From Pseudomonadota bacterium (GTDB taxonomy: Bacteria; Pseudomonadota; Gammaproteobacteria; Burkholderiales; Chitinibacteraceae): 64,000 nucleotides of DNA. Location of the stretch: positions 1 to 64,000 of the forward strand of contig JAPLQI010000057.1 in the NCBI GenBank assembly GCA_026399755.1, given 5' to 3'. Made by a program: the position numbers and the translations under genes. Below the pieces are notes generated by a model. That model saw only the letters and a list, made by a program, of their open reading frames with translations, had not been told where the DNA came from and did not search any database. Shown piece by piece: positions 46,010 through 55,398 of the stretch (its first letter is position 1; each line of letters opens with the position of its first letter).

Positions 46010-46033
46010 TGCCGCAACGAATGTGTTGCGGCA
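46010..46033 (+). promoter_or_regulatory. Perfect hairpin in the gyrA leader
   Basis: TGCCGCAAC-GAATGT-GTTGCGGCA, nine base pairs with a six-base loop and no U-run. It begins about 10-15 nt after the predicted transcription start, so it may stabilise the mRNA 5' end or act on supercoiling-sensitive initiation. Confidence 0.5.
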
Positions 46034-46107
46034 TTGCAACGGCACCACCGTATTGATTTATGTTTACGCGTGGTGCGTATTATATGACGCCCCGGCCCCT
46101 ATCTAAG

Positions 46108-48780
46108 ATGCTCGAAAACTTTGCCAAAGAAACAATCCCGGTAAGTCTCGAAGAGGAAATGCGCCGCTCCTATCTCGATTACGCGATGAGTGTAATCGTG
46201 GGACGCGCTTTGCCTGATGTTCGTGATGGCTTAAAGCCGGTACACCGCCGCATTCTGTTTGCAATGCATGAAAGCAATAACGTCTGGAATCGCTCCTATG
46301 TGAAGTGTGCCCGCGTGATTGGTGACGTGCTCGGTAAGTATCACCCGCACGGTGATAGCGCCGCCTACGAGGCCTTGGTCCGCATGGCGCAGGATTTCTC
46401 CATGCGCTATCCGCTTATTGACGGCCAAGGTAACTTTGGTTCGATCGATGGTGATTCTGCTGCTGCCTATCGTTATACAGAATGTCGTTTAGAAAAAATC
46501 TCCTCTGAGTTGCTGGCAGATATCGACAAAGAAACGGTCGACTTCACGCCTAACTACGATGAAAAAGAACTCGAGCCTACGGTTCTGCCTACTCGTGTTC
46601 CTACGCTACTCATTAATGGTAGCTCGGGGATTGCCGTAGGGATGGCGACCAATATCCCGCCGCATAATCTCACCGAAGTGATCGATGCCTGTTTGGCCTT
46701 GTTGGCCAATTCAGAGCTGACGATCGATGAGATTATCGACATCATCCCTGCGCCCGATTTCCCTACCGCCGGTATCATTTATGGTATCCACGGTGTGCGT
46801 GAAGGCTATCGCACAGGCCGTGGCCGCGTGATTATGCGGGCGCGTGTCCACTTCGAAGATGTCAGCCGCGATAAGCAGGCCATCATCGTCGATGAGCTGC
46901 CTTACCAAGTGAACAAAGCGCGCCTTCTGGAGCGCATTGCTGAGCTGGTACGCGAAAAAACTATCGAAGGCATTACCGAAATCCGTGATGAATCGGATAA
47001 ATCCGGTATGCGCGTGGTGATTGAGCTGAAACGCAGCGAAGTGGCTGAGGTTATTCTTAATAATCTTTATAAGCACACTCAGCTGCAAGACAGCTTTGGT
47101 ATCAATATGGTGGCACTGGTCGATGGCCAGCCTCGCCTGTTGAATATCAAACAGGTGCTGGAATGCTTCTTGCGCCATCGCCGTGAAGTGGTTACTCGCC
47201 GTACCGTGTTTGAGCTGCGTAAAGCGCGCGAGCGCGGCCATATTCTGGAAGGCTTGGCGGTTGCTTTATCTAATGTCGATGAAATCATCGCTCTGATTAA
47301 AGCCGCAGCAACGCCCGCAGAAGCGAAAATCAGCTTGATGGGCCGTACTTGGCGCTCGGCGCTGGTGGAAGACATGCTTAGCCGGACCGATGTCAGCGCA
47401 TCGCGCCCAGATGGTTTGGCTGCAGAATTTGGCTTTAGCTTGAATGATGGCTATCGCCTATCTGAAGTACAGACTCAGGCTATCTTAGAGCTGCGCTTGC
47501 AGCGTTTGACTGGCCTTGAGCAAGACAAAATCGTTGCTGAATACCGCGATGTGATGGAAAAAGTGATCGATTTACTCGATATCTTGGCGCGTGAAGAGCG
47601 TGTGTCCGAAATCATCGTTACTGAGCTAAACGAAGTTAAAACCGTATTTGGCGACGTGCGTAAATCTGAAATCATTGCCTACGGCGAAGATCTTAGCTTA
47701 GAAGATTTGATCACCCCGACCGATATGGTGGTGACGCTGACGCACAGTGGCTATATGAAAGCCACGCCAGCCGATGAATATCGCTCACAACGCCGTGGTG
47801 GCCGTGGTAAACAAGCCGCTGCAACCAAAGAAGACGATTTCATCGACAAGCTATTTGTGGCAAACACCCATGATTACGTCTTGTGCTTCTCATCGCATGG
47901 CCGCGTGTACTGGCTGAAAGTTTACAACGTGCCACAGGGCGGTCGTAATAGCCGTGGCAAGCCGATTGTGAACCTCTTGCCATTGCAAGAAGGCGAGAAA
48001 ATCAGCGCGATTCTGCCGGTGAAAGAATTTACCGAAGATCAGTTTGTCTTTATGGCCACAGCAATGGGTACGGTGAAAAAGACCTCACTCGTGCATTTCT
48101 CGCGTCCAATGAAGAAAGGCATTATTGCTTGCGGCTTGGATATGGACGACTACCTCGTTGGCGTAGAGCTGACGCGTGGTGGCGATCAGATCATGATGTT
48201 CTCTGACGCAGGTAAATCAGTTCGCTTCCACGAAGGTGACGTGCGTGCCATGGGCCGTACTGCAACGGGCGTGCGCGGCATGATGCTGCAAGAGGGTCAG
48301 AAAGTGATCTCCTTGCTGGTGGCCGAGCGCGACGATCAGCAAGTGCTGGCCGCAACCGAAAACGGTTATGGCAAGCGCACACCGGTTGGCGATTACCGCC
48401 TCACTAGCCGTGGTACGCAGGGCGTGATCGCCATTGATACTGGTGATCGTAACGGTAAGCTCGTTGCGGCCACGCTGGTTGAAGACTCCGATGACGTGAT
48501 GCTGATTACCACCGGCGGCGTGCTGATTCGTACCAAAGTTGCTGAAATCCGTGAAACAGGCCGCGCTGCTCAAGGCGTTCGCTTGATTAATCTGGATGAA
48601 GGCGAGCATTTGTCAGGTCTGGAAAAAGTGTGTGAAACTGATTCAGATGACGATTTGCTAGAAGATGACGAGTTGCTTGCTGAAGGTGAAGAGGTTGCTG
48701 CAGAAGCGCCTGCTACAGAGGGTGATACGCCTGCTGTAGAGGGTGATGCTGCTGAGGGTGACGAGCCTGCTGCGGAGTAA
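46108..48780 (+). CDS. gyrA: DNA gyrase subunit A
   Basis: Catalytic subunit of DNA gyrase, 890 residues from the chosen start. The winged-helix/tower core starts [30 protein letters not shown]; the active-site Tyr is Y123 in YRYTECRLE. The quinolone-resistance region [17 protein letters not shown] has S84 and E88, the unmutated Ser plus an acidic residue, consistent with sensitivity. The GyrA box is QRRGGRGKQ at the start of the six-bladed C-terminal domain, and the tail is acidic ([13 protein letters not shown]). ATG 46108 ([18 protein letters not shown]) is chosen because numbering then matches E. coli within one residue; earlier starts at 46060 and 46084 are possible. Confidence 0.96.
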   Translation: MLENFAKETIPVSLEEEMRRSYLDYAMSVIVGRALPDVRDGLKPVHRRILFAMHESNNVWNRSYVKCARVIGDVLGKYHPHGDSAAYEALVRMAQDFSMRYPLIDGQGNFGSIDGDSAAAYRYTECRLEKISSELLADIDKETVDFTPNYDEKELEPTVLPTRVPTLLINGSSGIAVGMATNIPPHNLTEVIDACLALLANSELTIDEIIDIIPAPDFPTAGIIYGIHGVREGYRTGRGRVIMRARVHFEDVSRDKQAIIVDELPYQVNKARLLERIAELVREKTIEGITEIRDESDKSGMRVVIELKRSEVAEVILNNLYKHTQLQDSFGINMVALVDGQPRLLNIKQVLECFLRHRREVVTRRTVFELRKARERGHILEGLAVALSNVDEIIALIKAAATPAEAKISLMGRTWRSALVEDMLSRTDVSASRPDGLAAEFGFSLNDGYRLSEVQTQAILELRLQRLTGLEQDKIVAEYRDVMEKVIDLLDILAREERVSEIIVTELNEVKTVFGDVRKSEIIAYGEDLSLEDLITPTDMVVTLTHSGYMKATPADEYRSQRRGGRGKQAAATKEDDFIDKLFVANTHDYVLCFSSHGRVYWLKVYNVPQGGRNSRGKPIVNLLPLQEGEKISAILPVKEFTEDQFVFMATAMGTVKKTSLVHFSRPMKKGIIACGLDMDDYLVGVELTRGGDQIMMFSDAGKSVRFHEGDVRAMGRTATGVRGMMLQEGQKVISLLVAERDDQQVLAATENGYGKRTPVGDYRLTSRGTQGVIAIDTGDRNGKLVAATLVEDSDDVMLITTGGVLIRTKVAEIRETGRAAQGVRLINLDEGEHLSGLEKVCETDSDDDLLEDDELLAEGEEVAAEAPATEGDTPAVEGDAAEGDEPAAE

Positions 48781-48799
48781 GTTTTTCTTCGCAAAATAA

Positions 48800-48830
48800 C
48801 AACACTGGCCTGCAAGACAGGCCAGTGTTG
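48800..48830 (+). terminator. Hairpin after gyrA
   Basis: CAACACTGGCCTG, five-base loop, CAGGCCAGTGTTG, followed by TGTGTGG rather than a T-run. Perfect 13-bp stem, 19 bp after the gyrA stop; probably the transcript end or a processing site. Confidence 0.65.
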
Positions 48831-48897
48831 TGTGTGGAGTTTGCTGCGGCTGGTGCTTGTTTTAAACACCAGCCCTGCCTCAAAAAAGGGATGGTCT

Positions 48898-49353
48898 ATG
48901 AGCGAAGCGCCTGTTGCATCACCTGCATTATTTAATCAAATTTCAGAATGGTTTATGACCCTACCGCATTGCCAAGTGCTGGGTTTTAAATTTGGCGAAG
49001 CACATTACGGTAGCATGACCGTTTGCCTGCCCTTTAAAGACGAGCTAATTGGCAATCCAGCTACACGCGTTATTCATGGTGGGGTGGTCACCTCCTTGGT
49101 GGATTCCACCAGCGCAGGGGCGATTTACACTATGCTTACCGAGTTAGAAGCGATCGCTACTTTAGATTTGCGCCTCGATTATCTTCGCCCTGCTAAGCCC
49201 GATTCCCCCATTTATTGCACGGCTGAATGCTATAAACTCACTAAGCAAATCGCATTTACCCGTGCTACGGCGTATCAGGAAGATATTAACGATCCTATCG
49301 CTTATAGCGTAGGGACATTTATGCGTAATTCCGCGCGCGAGGTGGCAGCATGA
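48898..49353 (+). CDS. PaaI-family hotdog thioesterase, first copy
   Basis: A 151-residue hotdog-fold acyl-CoA thioesterase. The family block RVIHGGVVTSLVDSTSAGAI carries the His-Gly-Gly pair and the acidic residue of the PaaI active site, followed by TLDLRLDYLRPA. ATG 48898 has AAGGGATGGTCT before it. It overlaps the next thioesterase gene by 4 bp (ATGA), and the two are distant paralogues, so they may form a heteromeric enzyme. Substrate is not predictable. Confidence 0.85.
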   Translation: MSEAPVASPALFNQISEWFMTLPHCQVLGFKFGEAHYGSMTVCLPFKDELIGNPATRVIHGGVVTSLVDSTSAGAIYTMLTELEAIATLDLRLDYLRPAKPDSPIYCTAECYKLTKQIAFTRATAYQEDINDPIAYSVGTFMRNSAREVAA

Positions 49354-49766
49354 GCCCGCCGATTACCAGTTTTGATTCCTTATCTACGGCGATTGATGCT
49401 GTGCCCTATGCCAAATTATTGGGTATTCAAAGCCGCGAAGAAAATGGCCAGCCCTTGTTTTTTTTGCCGTTTCAAACACATAACATCGGTAATACGATTT
49501 TGCCAGCCCTGCACGGTGGCGTAATTGGTGGTTTTTTAGAAACCGCAGCTATCTTGCATGTGATGTGGGCATCAGAGATATGTAGCGTGCCGAAGATTGT
49601 TGATTTCTCTATTGATTTTTTACGCACGGGTCGTCCAACAGAGCTGTATGGCCAATGTGAGATTATTCGCCAAGGCAAGCGCGTCGCCAATGTGCTGATG
49701 ACAGCTTGGCAGGAAGATCGCAGTAAGCCGGTGGCGGTTGCCCGCGCCCATTTTCTACTTGCCTAA
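49350..49766 (+). CDS. PaaI-family hotdog thioesterase, second copy
   Basis: A 138-residue hotdog protein. The equivalent block is TILPALHGGVIGGFLETAAILHV, with PKIVDFSIDFLRTGRP as the second beta-strand region. Its start overlaps the stop of the first copy (ATGA) and it ends 15 bp before serC, so all three could be co-transcribed. The pairing of two unequal hotdog subunits upstream of serC suggests a conserved unit, but no specific pathway can be named. Confidence 0.83.
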   Translation: MSPPITSFDSLSTAIDAVPYAKLLGIQSREENGQPLFFLPFQTHNIGNTILPALHGGVIGGFLETAAILHVMWASEICSVPKIVDFSIDFLRTGRPTELYGQCEIIRQGKRVANVLMTAWQEDRSKPVAVARAHFLLA

Positions 49767-49781
49767 GGGATAAGCGAACTT

Positions 49782-50864
49782 ATGACTCAAATTTATAATT
49801 TTTCTGCTGGCCCAGCGGTCTTGCCGCGTGAAGTTTTACTAACCGTGCAGCAAGAGCTGACCGATTGGCATGGCTCGGGCATGTGTGTCATGGAAATGAG
49901 CCATCGCGGTAAAGAATTTACCCAGATTATCCATGAGGCTGAGGCAGATTTACGTAAGCTTTTAGATATTCCAAAAAATTACAAAGTATTGTTTTTGCAA
50001 GGTGGCGCACACGTTCATTTTTCGATGATTCCGCTGAACTTGCTGCCAGAGAACGGCACGATTGATGTGGTGAATACCGGCCATTGGTCCAAAATTGCCA
50101 TCAAAGAAATGAAGCGCTTTGCCAAAGTGAATGTCATTGCCAGTAGCGAAGATCGTAACTTTAGCTATGTGCCGGCCGAATCAAAATGGCTGCGCTCTAA
50201 AGAAGCATCGTTATTACACTACTGCGCCAATGAAACCATTGGTGGCGTTGAGTTTGCCGATATTCCAAAGAGCGAAGTGCCACTGATTTGCGATATGTCG
50301 TCCAATATTTTATCGCGCCCGATTGATGTGTCTAAATTTGGTCTGATTTACGCGGGCGCACAAAAAAATATCGGCCCATCTGGCCTTTGCATTGCCATTA
50401 TTCGTGAAGATTTGCTTGGTAAATCGCGTAGCAACACGCCAACCATGATGGATTACAGCGTGCATGCCGATGCCGAATCCATGTACAACACGCCACCGAC
50501 TTTTGGTATTTATGTGGCAGGTTTGGTATTTAAATGGTTGCTGAATCAAGGTGGCCTTGCTGCAATTGAGCAAAAAAATATCGAAAAAGCATCTTTGCTG
50601 TATGAAACCATCGAATCATCGAATGGTTTTTATCATTGCCCCGTGGATAAACCATTCCGTTCCCGCATGAATGTGCCGTTTAATATTCGTAATGAAAAAT
50701 TAGACGATGATTTCTTGGCGGGCGCTAAGGCCGCTGGCTTATTGCAATTAAAAGGCCACCGCTCAGTTGGCGGAATGCGCGCTTCCATTTACAACGCCAT
50801 GCCGATCGAAGGCGTGCGTGTGCTGTGTGAATACATGCGCACCTTTGCAAAAAGCCACGGCTAA
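49782..50864 (+). CDS. serC: Phosphoserine aminotransferase
   Basis: PLP enzyme of 360 residues for serine synthesis (3-phosphohydroxypyruvate to phosphoserine) and for pyridoxal phosphate synthesis. Start IYNFSAGPAVLPREVL is diagnostic; the PLP Lys is K195 in YAGAQKNIGPSG; RSRMNVPFNI and HRSVGGMRASIYNAMP contact the phosphate. AAGGGATAAGCGAACTT precedes the ATG. Position before pheA and hisC follows the betaproteobacterial gyrA-serC-pheA-hisC order. Confidence 0.96.
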   Translation: MTQIYNFSAGPAVLPREVLLTVQQELTDWHGSGMCVMEMSHRGKEFTQIIHEAEADLRKLLDIPKNYKVLFLQGGAHVHFSMIPLNLLPENGTIDVVNTGHWSKIAIKEMKRFAKVNVIASSEDRNFSYVPAESKWLRSKEASLLHYCANETIGGVEFADIPKSEVPLICDMSSNILSRPIDVSKFGLIYAGAQKNIGPSGLCIAIIREDLLGKSRSNTPTMMDYSVHADAESMYNTPPTFGIYVAGLVFKWLLNQGGLAAIEQKNIEKASLLYETIESSNGFYHCPVDKPFRSRMNVPFNIRNEKLDDDFLAGAKAAGLLQLKGHRSVGGMRASIYNAMPIEGVRVLCEYMRTFAKSHG

Positions 50865-50884
50865 TTAAATGATGGTTTGGCCTT

Positions 50885-50907
50885 CGTAGGGCGGGTGAAA
50901 CCCGCGT
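50885..50907. repeat. R1 repeat, half copy
   Basis: CGTAGGGCGGGTGAAACCCGCG between serC and pheA, one arm only. Confidence 0.75.
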
Positions 50908-51002
50908 TGAGGTCGGCCTGATCTATCCGCATCACATGCCTGTTTGCGCTTAAGCGTTTCGGGTGCAGAGCAGCCCACCATCTATTCAAATTCGAGAAAT
51001 CA

Positions 51003-52076
51003 ATGAGTGAAGAACAATTAAGCCAACATCGTGATGCCATTGATGCCATCGACGAACAAATTATTCAGCTACTAAACCAGCGCGCCAGCCATGCTCGCAC
51101 CATTGGCGAGATTAAAGGCAGCGGCATTGTGTATCGCCCAGAGCGCGAAGCGCAGGTTTTATCGCGGGTAAAATCTTTAAATAAAGGCCCTTTAAGCGGC
51201 GAAACCATGGCCAAGCTGTTCCGCGAAATTATGTCGGCCTGCCTTGCGCTGGAACGCCCACTGACCATCGCCTATTTGGGGCCGGAAGGCACATTCAGCC
51301 AAGCCGCGGCGATTAAGCAATTTGGACATGCGGCCAATACCTTGGCTTGTGGCTCGATTGATGAAGCGTTTCGAGTGGTTGAAGCAAAAACAGCGGATTA
51401 TGTGGTGGCTCCGGTAGAAAACTCCACTGAAGGCGCTGTTGGCCGCACGCTAGATTTAATGGTGAATACGCCGCTTAAAATTTGCGGTGAAGTGGTGTTG
51501 CGTATCCATCATCATTTATTGCGCAAGGTGGAAGGCAAGGCGGGCTTGTTACGTGTTTACTCGCACGCGCAAAGCCTATCGCAATGCCATGAATGGCTGA
51601 ATAAAAACCTAGATTCCGAAGTACAGCGGGTGTCGGTTTCTAGTAATGCAGAAGCCGCGCGTTTAGCCAGCTTAGACGAATCATCCGCCGCGATTGCAGG
51701 GGACGCCGCAGCAGAAAACTACGCGCTGATCAGCCTTGCGCAAAATATCGAAGACGAGCCAAACAACACCACGCGTTTCCTCGTGCTGGGTATGCAGGAA
51801 GTGGGGCCTAGTGGCCGAGATAAAACCTCCTTGGTGATCTCTGCGCCTAATCGCCCGGGTGCCTTGCATACCTTGGTTGAACCCCTCGCCAGAAACGGCG
51901 TATCCATGGATAAATTCGAATCCCGCCCTAGCCGCGCTGGCCTTTGGGAATACGTGTTCTTTGTGGATGTAGAAGGGCATGTTAGCGGCGCGCCACTACA
52001 AGCCGCTTTGGCCGAGTTGGCCGATGTAGCCGCCTTTGTGAAGGTGTTGGGGTCTTATCCTGTTGCGGTGATTTAA
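51003..52076 (+). CDS. pheA: Bifunctional chorismate mutase / prephenate dehydratase (P-protein)
   Basis: A 357-residue enzyme making phenylpyruvate for phenylalanine. AroQ chorismate mutase covers about 1-90 (IDAIDEQIIQLLNQRASHA, YRPEREAQVL); prephenate dehydratase about 92-270 (YLGPEGTFSQAAA, VAPVENSTEGAVGRTLD, NNTTRFLVLG); the ACT regulatory domain follows, with the phenylalanine-binding motifs GALHTLV and FESRPSR, so feedback inhibition is expected. ATG 51003 has GAGAAATCA upstream. The organism thus both makes phenylalanine here and degrades it through phhA at 13.3 kb. Confidence 0.96.
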   Translation: MSEEQLSQHRDAIDAIDEQIIQLLNQRASHARTIGEIKGSGIVYRPEREAQVLSRVKSLNKGPLSGETMAKLFREIMSACLALERPLTIAYLGPEGTFSQAAAIKQFGHAANTLACGSIDEAFRVVEAKTADYVVAPVENSTEGAVGRTLDLMVNTPLKICGEVVLRIHHHLLRKVEGKAGLLRVYSHAQSLSQCHEWLNKNLDSEVQRVSVSSNAEAARLASLDESSAAIAGDAAAENYALISLAQNIEDEPNNTTRFLVLGMQEVGPSGRDKTSLVISAPNRPGALHTLVEPLARNGVSMDKFESRPSRAGLWEYVFFVDVEGHVSGAPLQAALAELADVAAFVKVLGSYPVAVI

Positions 52077-52095
52077 AGCTGATGTCGCTTAAACC

Positions 52096-52127
52096 CAATG
52101 CCGCTCTTACGGGGGCGGCATTGTTTT
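52096..52127 (+). terminator. Terminator after pheA
   Basis: CAATGCCGC, loop of about 10, GCGGCATTG then TTTTG. It is 19 bp beyond the pheA stop. Confidence 0.7.
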
Positions 52128-52259
52128 GTCTGGCCGATGCTTTTTTGCGGATAAACCCCACTCTTTACCCACAGAGAACATAACGTTTTGCAGAGAAAAG
52201 CAAAAGCTTGGTTTATGTGCTTTTGTGTAGCATCTTGCATTTTAAATGCATAAGTTTTT

Positions 52260-52331
52260 CGTAGGGTGTGAAACGACGCAGTCGTTACGCACCAAGGGCG
52301 GTGCGCAAGAAAAACACTTGCACACCCTACG
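52260..52331. repeat. R2 palindromic repeat, copy 3
   Basis: CGTAGGGTGTGAAACGACGC...TACGCACC facing GGTGCGCAAG...CTTGCACACCCTACG. Inverted relative to copies 1 and 2. Confidence 0.85.
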
Positions 52332-52434
52332 AGGTCACATGATTTAGCATTAAAAATACCTGATAACTTATTCATCACTCCTTATGTTTTCTATGGGTGT
52401 TAGCTTGTTAAGTTAAAAATTTAAAGGATAAAAA

Positions 52435-53007
52435 ATGAAATCAGTCGCCGTTTTTTGTGGTGCTAAGCACGGCATTCAGCCTAAGTTTACGGCTGCTGCG
52501 CGGGAGCTGGGCGTGGTGTTGGCCGAGCGTGAAATTACCCTTGTTTACGGCGGTGGCCACGTTGGCCTGATGGGCGAGGTGGCTACGGCGTGTTTGGATG
52601 CAGGCGGCAAGGTGATTGGGGTGATTCCCGAATTTATGGCGGTGCGAGAGCTCGCTTTAGAGACCTGTACCGAGCTGCATATTGTTGACTCTATGCATAG
52701 CCGCAAGGCCAAAATGGCCGAGCTGGCAGGGGGCTTTATTGCCATGCCGGGCGGCTTTGGCACGCTGGATGAGCTGTTTGAAATTTTGACTTGGTCGCAA
52801 ATTGGTTTGCATAACAAGCCCGTTGGCCTGCTTAATACAGGTAATTATTACAATTCACTCACAAAATTCCTTGAAGAAACGGTGGCTGCGGGCTTCTTAG
52901 CGGAGGCAGAATACAGTAAATTGCAATCTGCGGCTGATCCACGCAATTTATTGGATATTCTGGCCAATTCGCTGGGAGCAATAGAAGGTGAGTGGTGGAA
53001 GGCTTAG
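52435..53007 (+). CDS. LOG-family nucleoside 5'-monophosphate phosphoribohydrolase
   Basis: A 190-residue Rossmann-fold protein of the LOG (LONELY GUY) / TIGR00730 family. The signatures SMHSRKAKM and PGGFGTLDELFE are complete and form the active site that releases a base from a nucleoside 5'-monophosphate (cytokinin riboside phosphate in plants; AMP or related in bacteria). AAAGGATAAAA gives a good ribosome-binding site. It lies alone between pheA and hisC. The natural substrate in this organism is unknown. Confidence 0.9.
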   Translation: MKSVAVFCGAKHGIQPKFTAAARELGVVLAEREITLVYGGGHVGLMGEVATACLDAGGKVIGVIPEFMAVRELALETCTELHIVDSMHSRKAKMAELAGGFIAMPGGFGTLDELFEILTWSQIGLHNKPVGLLNTGNYYNSLTKFLEETVAAGFLAEAEYSKLQSAADPRNLLDILANSLGAIEGEWWKA

Positions 53008-53153
53008 CATATTACATATTTAGAAAGTATAGTTTTAACGCCCGATTTAATTCTATGCTGGCGTTTTAAGCTTGCTTTCACTAAATGAATTGCACTACTG
53101 CTTGTGGTGTTCTCCCTATACCCGATTCGTCGGATAGCAAAAAGGATTTTCAA

Positions 53154-54254
53154 ATGAGTTTGCAAGATCTAGCCCCAGAATATGTTCGCTCAATTGCACC
53201 TTATCAGCCAGGCAAGCCGGTTTCTGAATTGGCGCGTGAAATGGGATTAAATCCTGACCATATCGTGAAATTGGCCTCAAATGAAAATCCATTGGGGATG
53301 GGCAGCAAGGCCCGCGCCGCGATTGAAAAAGAATTAGCTGAATTAGCCCGCTATCCAGATGGCAATGGCTTTGACTTAAAAAGCAAAGTCGCAAAAAAAT
53401 ACAACGTTAAAACCGAGCAAATTGTTTTAGGCAATGGCTCGAACGATGTGCTGGAACTGATTGCCCACGCTTTTTTAGCGCCGGGCGATTCAGCGGTTTA
53501 TTCGCAATATGCGTTTGCTGTTTACCCTTTGGCAACGCAAGCCGTTGGCGCAAAAGGCATTCAAGTGAATGCGCTGGATTACGGCCACGATTTAGACGCC
53601 ATGCTGGCCGCGATAGCTCCAAGCACCAAGGTGGTTTGGATTGCCAACCCAAATAACCCAACCGGCACAATGGCAAGGCCAGGTGATTTGCTTGAGTTCT
53701 TACAAAACTGCCCAAAAAATGTGCTGGTGGTATTGGATGAGGCCTACACCGAATTCTTTACCCCAGAAAAACGCCCAGATTCAATCGCTTGGTTGAAAGA
53801 CTTCGCTAATCTAATCGTAGTGCGTACTTTCTCTAAAGCCTTTGGCTTGGCCGGTTTACGAGTCGGTATGGCGATGACCTCGCCCGAAGTGGCTGATATC
53901 ATCAACCGCGTGCGCCAGCCCTTTAATGTGAATAGCCTTGCGCAAGCCGCAGCAACGGCGGCGCTGGATGATGAAGAATTCTTAAAAGAAACGCTGCGGG
54001 TAAATAGCGAAGGCATGGCGCAATTAACGGCAGCCTTTGTACGCCTAGGCGTTAGCTTTATTCCTAGCCAAGCCAATTTCATCGCCTTTCATTGTGGCGA
54101 TGCCGCAGCGCTTAATTTATTTATGCTGCAACGCGGCGTGATCATTCGCCCATTAGCGCCTTACGGCCTGACCAACACCCTGCGCGTTTCGATTGGTCTG
54201 CCAGCAGAAAATGCCCGCTTTATTGAAGTGCTGGAAGAAGCATTGGCTGATTAA
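53154..54254 (+). CDS. hisC: Histidinol-phosphate aminotransferase
   Basis: A fold-type I PLP aminotransferase of 366 residues. VKLASNENPLGM is the usual HisC start block, WIANPNNPTGT and VLDEAYTEF contact PLP, and the Schiff-base Lys is in VRTFSKAFGLAGLRVG. Position next to pheA suggests a broad HisC that also transaminates phenylpyruvate or hydroxyphenylpyruvate, as in other bacteria with this order. ATG 53154 has AAGGATTTTCAA before it, so the longer frame from 53085 is not used. tyrA and aroA, which commonly follow hisC, are not here; the locus is followed by accessory DNA. Confidence 0.94.
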   Translation: MSLQDLAPEYVRSIAPYQPGKPVSELAREMGLNPDHIVKLASNENPLGMGSKARAAIEKELAELARYPDGNGFDLKSKVAKKYNVKTEQIVLGNGSNDVLELIAHAFLAPGDSAVYSQYAFAVYPLATQAVGAKGIQVNALDYGHDLDAMLAAIAPSTKVVWIANPNNPTGTMARPGDLLEFLQNCPKNVLVVLDEAYTEFFTPEKRPDSIAWLKDFANLIVVRTFSKAFGLAGLRVGMAMTSPEVADIINRVRQPFNVNSLAQAAATAALDDEEFLKETLRVNSEGMAQLTAAFVRLGVSFIPSQANFIAFHCGDAAALNLFMLQRGVIIRPLAPYGLTNTLRVSIGLPAENARFIEVLEEALAD

Positions 54255-54284
54255 TTAGCCATAAGATCGTCTGATCGTTAAAAA

Positions 54285-54316
54285 AAAGCCCCGATAGAAA
54301 TAGGATCGGGGTTTTT
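54285..54316 (+). terminator. Terminator after hisC
   Basis: GCCCCGAT, eight-base loop, ATCGGGG then TTTTTT, starting 31 bp after the hisC stop. Confidence 0.88.
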
Positions 54317-54340
54317 TATTGCTTTAAATTAATTAATTCA

Positions 54341-54432
54341 TGTCAAATGCAAGACCTGACCCTATCGGGCTCTTATTTACTCCAAAGTTGCAGTTATGCA
54401 GTCAGTTATGGGGTCAGGTCTTTCATTTGACA
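54341..54432. repeat. Inverted REP doublet (REPIN-like) 1
   Basis: TGTCAAATGCAAGACCTGACCC at the left end and GGGGTCAGGTCTTTCATTTGACA at the right end, with 47 bp between. The REP ends face the opposite way to doublets 2-4. A single further REP core (AGATCTGACCCTAATT) follows at about 54449. Confidence 0.85.
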
Positions 54433-54490
54433 TAAAATCAAAACAAAAGATCTGACCCTAATTATTCAGTAGATATATTTTATCTGCACG

Positions 54491-55141
54491 CTATTTTGTG
54501 AGCGCGGATTTTACGATTGTTATGCCTATTAAACCAAGCACGGCGCCTGTAATTTTATCGATATAGTAAGCCGCTTTTGAAAACTTTGTTCGGACTCGTT
54601 TTGTTGATAAGAAATATATAATTGCTACGTCCCAAAAAAAGACCATAGAGGTCATCCAGACGCCGAGTGCCAGTTTAAATGCAAAGCTTACCTCGCCTGT
54701 TAAAACGACCGTAAATAAGCTTAGATAAAAGAGTAAATTCTTTGGGTTTAAGATGCCCGACATAAAGCCTATAAACATTTCTTTTATAAAGGTTGTCTCA
54801 ATTTTTTCGCGCTCAGCACTAATAACGGCTAGATCAATATAGCTGGCCTTTTTTGCTTTAAGCGCCATGATAGCTAGGTATATTAGGAACAGGCCGCCTG
54901 CAATTTTTAGGGCGATCATAATTGCAATTGAACTGGCAAGAATAGAGCCAACACCAACTAAACAAAGACTTATATATGCTGCGTTAGCACTAGCTATACC
55001 TGCAGCGACGCCTATCGATTTTTTACCTCCGTTTTTAATGGCGCTTTTCACTAATAAAACAAAGTCGGGGCCTGGACTGAGCAATGCTAAAAAATGTGCA
55101 AAAGCTACCGTGAAGAAAATACTCAGTAAAGTCATATCCAT
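54491..55141 (-). CDS. LysE/RhtB-family exporter
   Basis: A 216-residue membrane protein with about six transmembrane helices. The start MTLLSIFFTVAFAHFLALLSPGPDFVLLVKSAIKNG contains the family signature SPGPDFxxV; LMSGILNPKNLLFYLSLFTVV is the second conserved block (GxLNPK). It exports amino acids or related small molecules, substrate unknown. It is AT-rich compared with hisC next door. It stands at the left end of the accessory block with REP doublets on both sides, and could be an old integron cassette, though no attC is visible next to it. Confidence 0.88.
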   Translation of the reverse strand: MDMTLLSIFFTVAFAHFLALLSPGPDFVLLVKSAIKNGGKKSIGVAAGIASANAAYISLCLVGVGSILASSIAIMIALKIAGGLFLIYLAIMALKAKKASYIDLAVISAEREKIETTFIKEMFIGFMSGILNPKNLLFYLSLFTVVLTGEVSFAFKLALGVWMTSMVFFWDVAIIYFLSTKRVRTKFSKAAYYIDKITGAVLGLIGITIVKSALTK

Positions 55142-55295
55142 ATATTTTTCCTATTTAAGATAGATAAGTTGGCTAGAAAGAATATAGAGCCAAACACAGC
55201 CGCTGGTCTGCGCTGCAATTGGATAAAAAAGTCGCACGTTCCGGTCAGTTTTCTTGAGTGCCATGCTAGGCGTATTGGCACTGAAGGAAGTCACA

Positions 55296-55390
55296 GGGGC
55301 AGGTCTTACATTTTACAAAAGATAAAATTTATAGTGGTTTGCAAGGCCAGTTAAATTAATTGCTTCATGTCAAATGTAAGACCTGACCCT
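55296..55390. repeat. Inverted REP doublet (REPIN-like) 2
   Basis: GGGGCAGGTCTTACATTTTACA ... TGTCAAATGTAAGACCTGACCC, 95 bp in all. Its centre (AAAGATAAAATTTATAGTGG) resembles doublets 3 and 4. Confidence 0.85.
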
Positions 55391-55398
55391 ATGGGTAT

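Larger units (their letters stand above)
52077..52434. other. Gap between pheA and the LOG gene
   Basis: Contains a terminator hairpin at 52096-52127 (AATGCCGC / GCGGCATT followed by GTTTTG) and an R2 palindrome at 52260-52331. No gene is supported. Confidence 0.6.

Noticed and set aside
46711-47241. 176-codon minus-strand frame inside gyrA
   Set aside because: Shadow of gyrA; no independent evidence.
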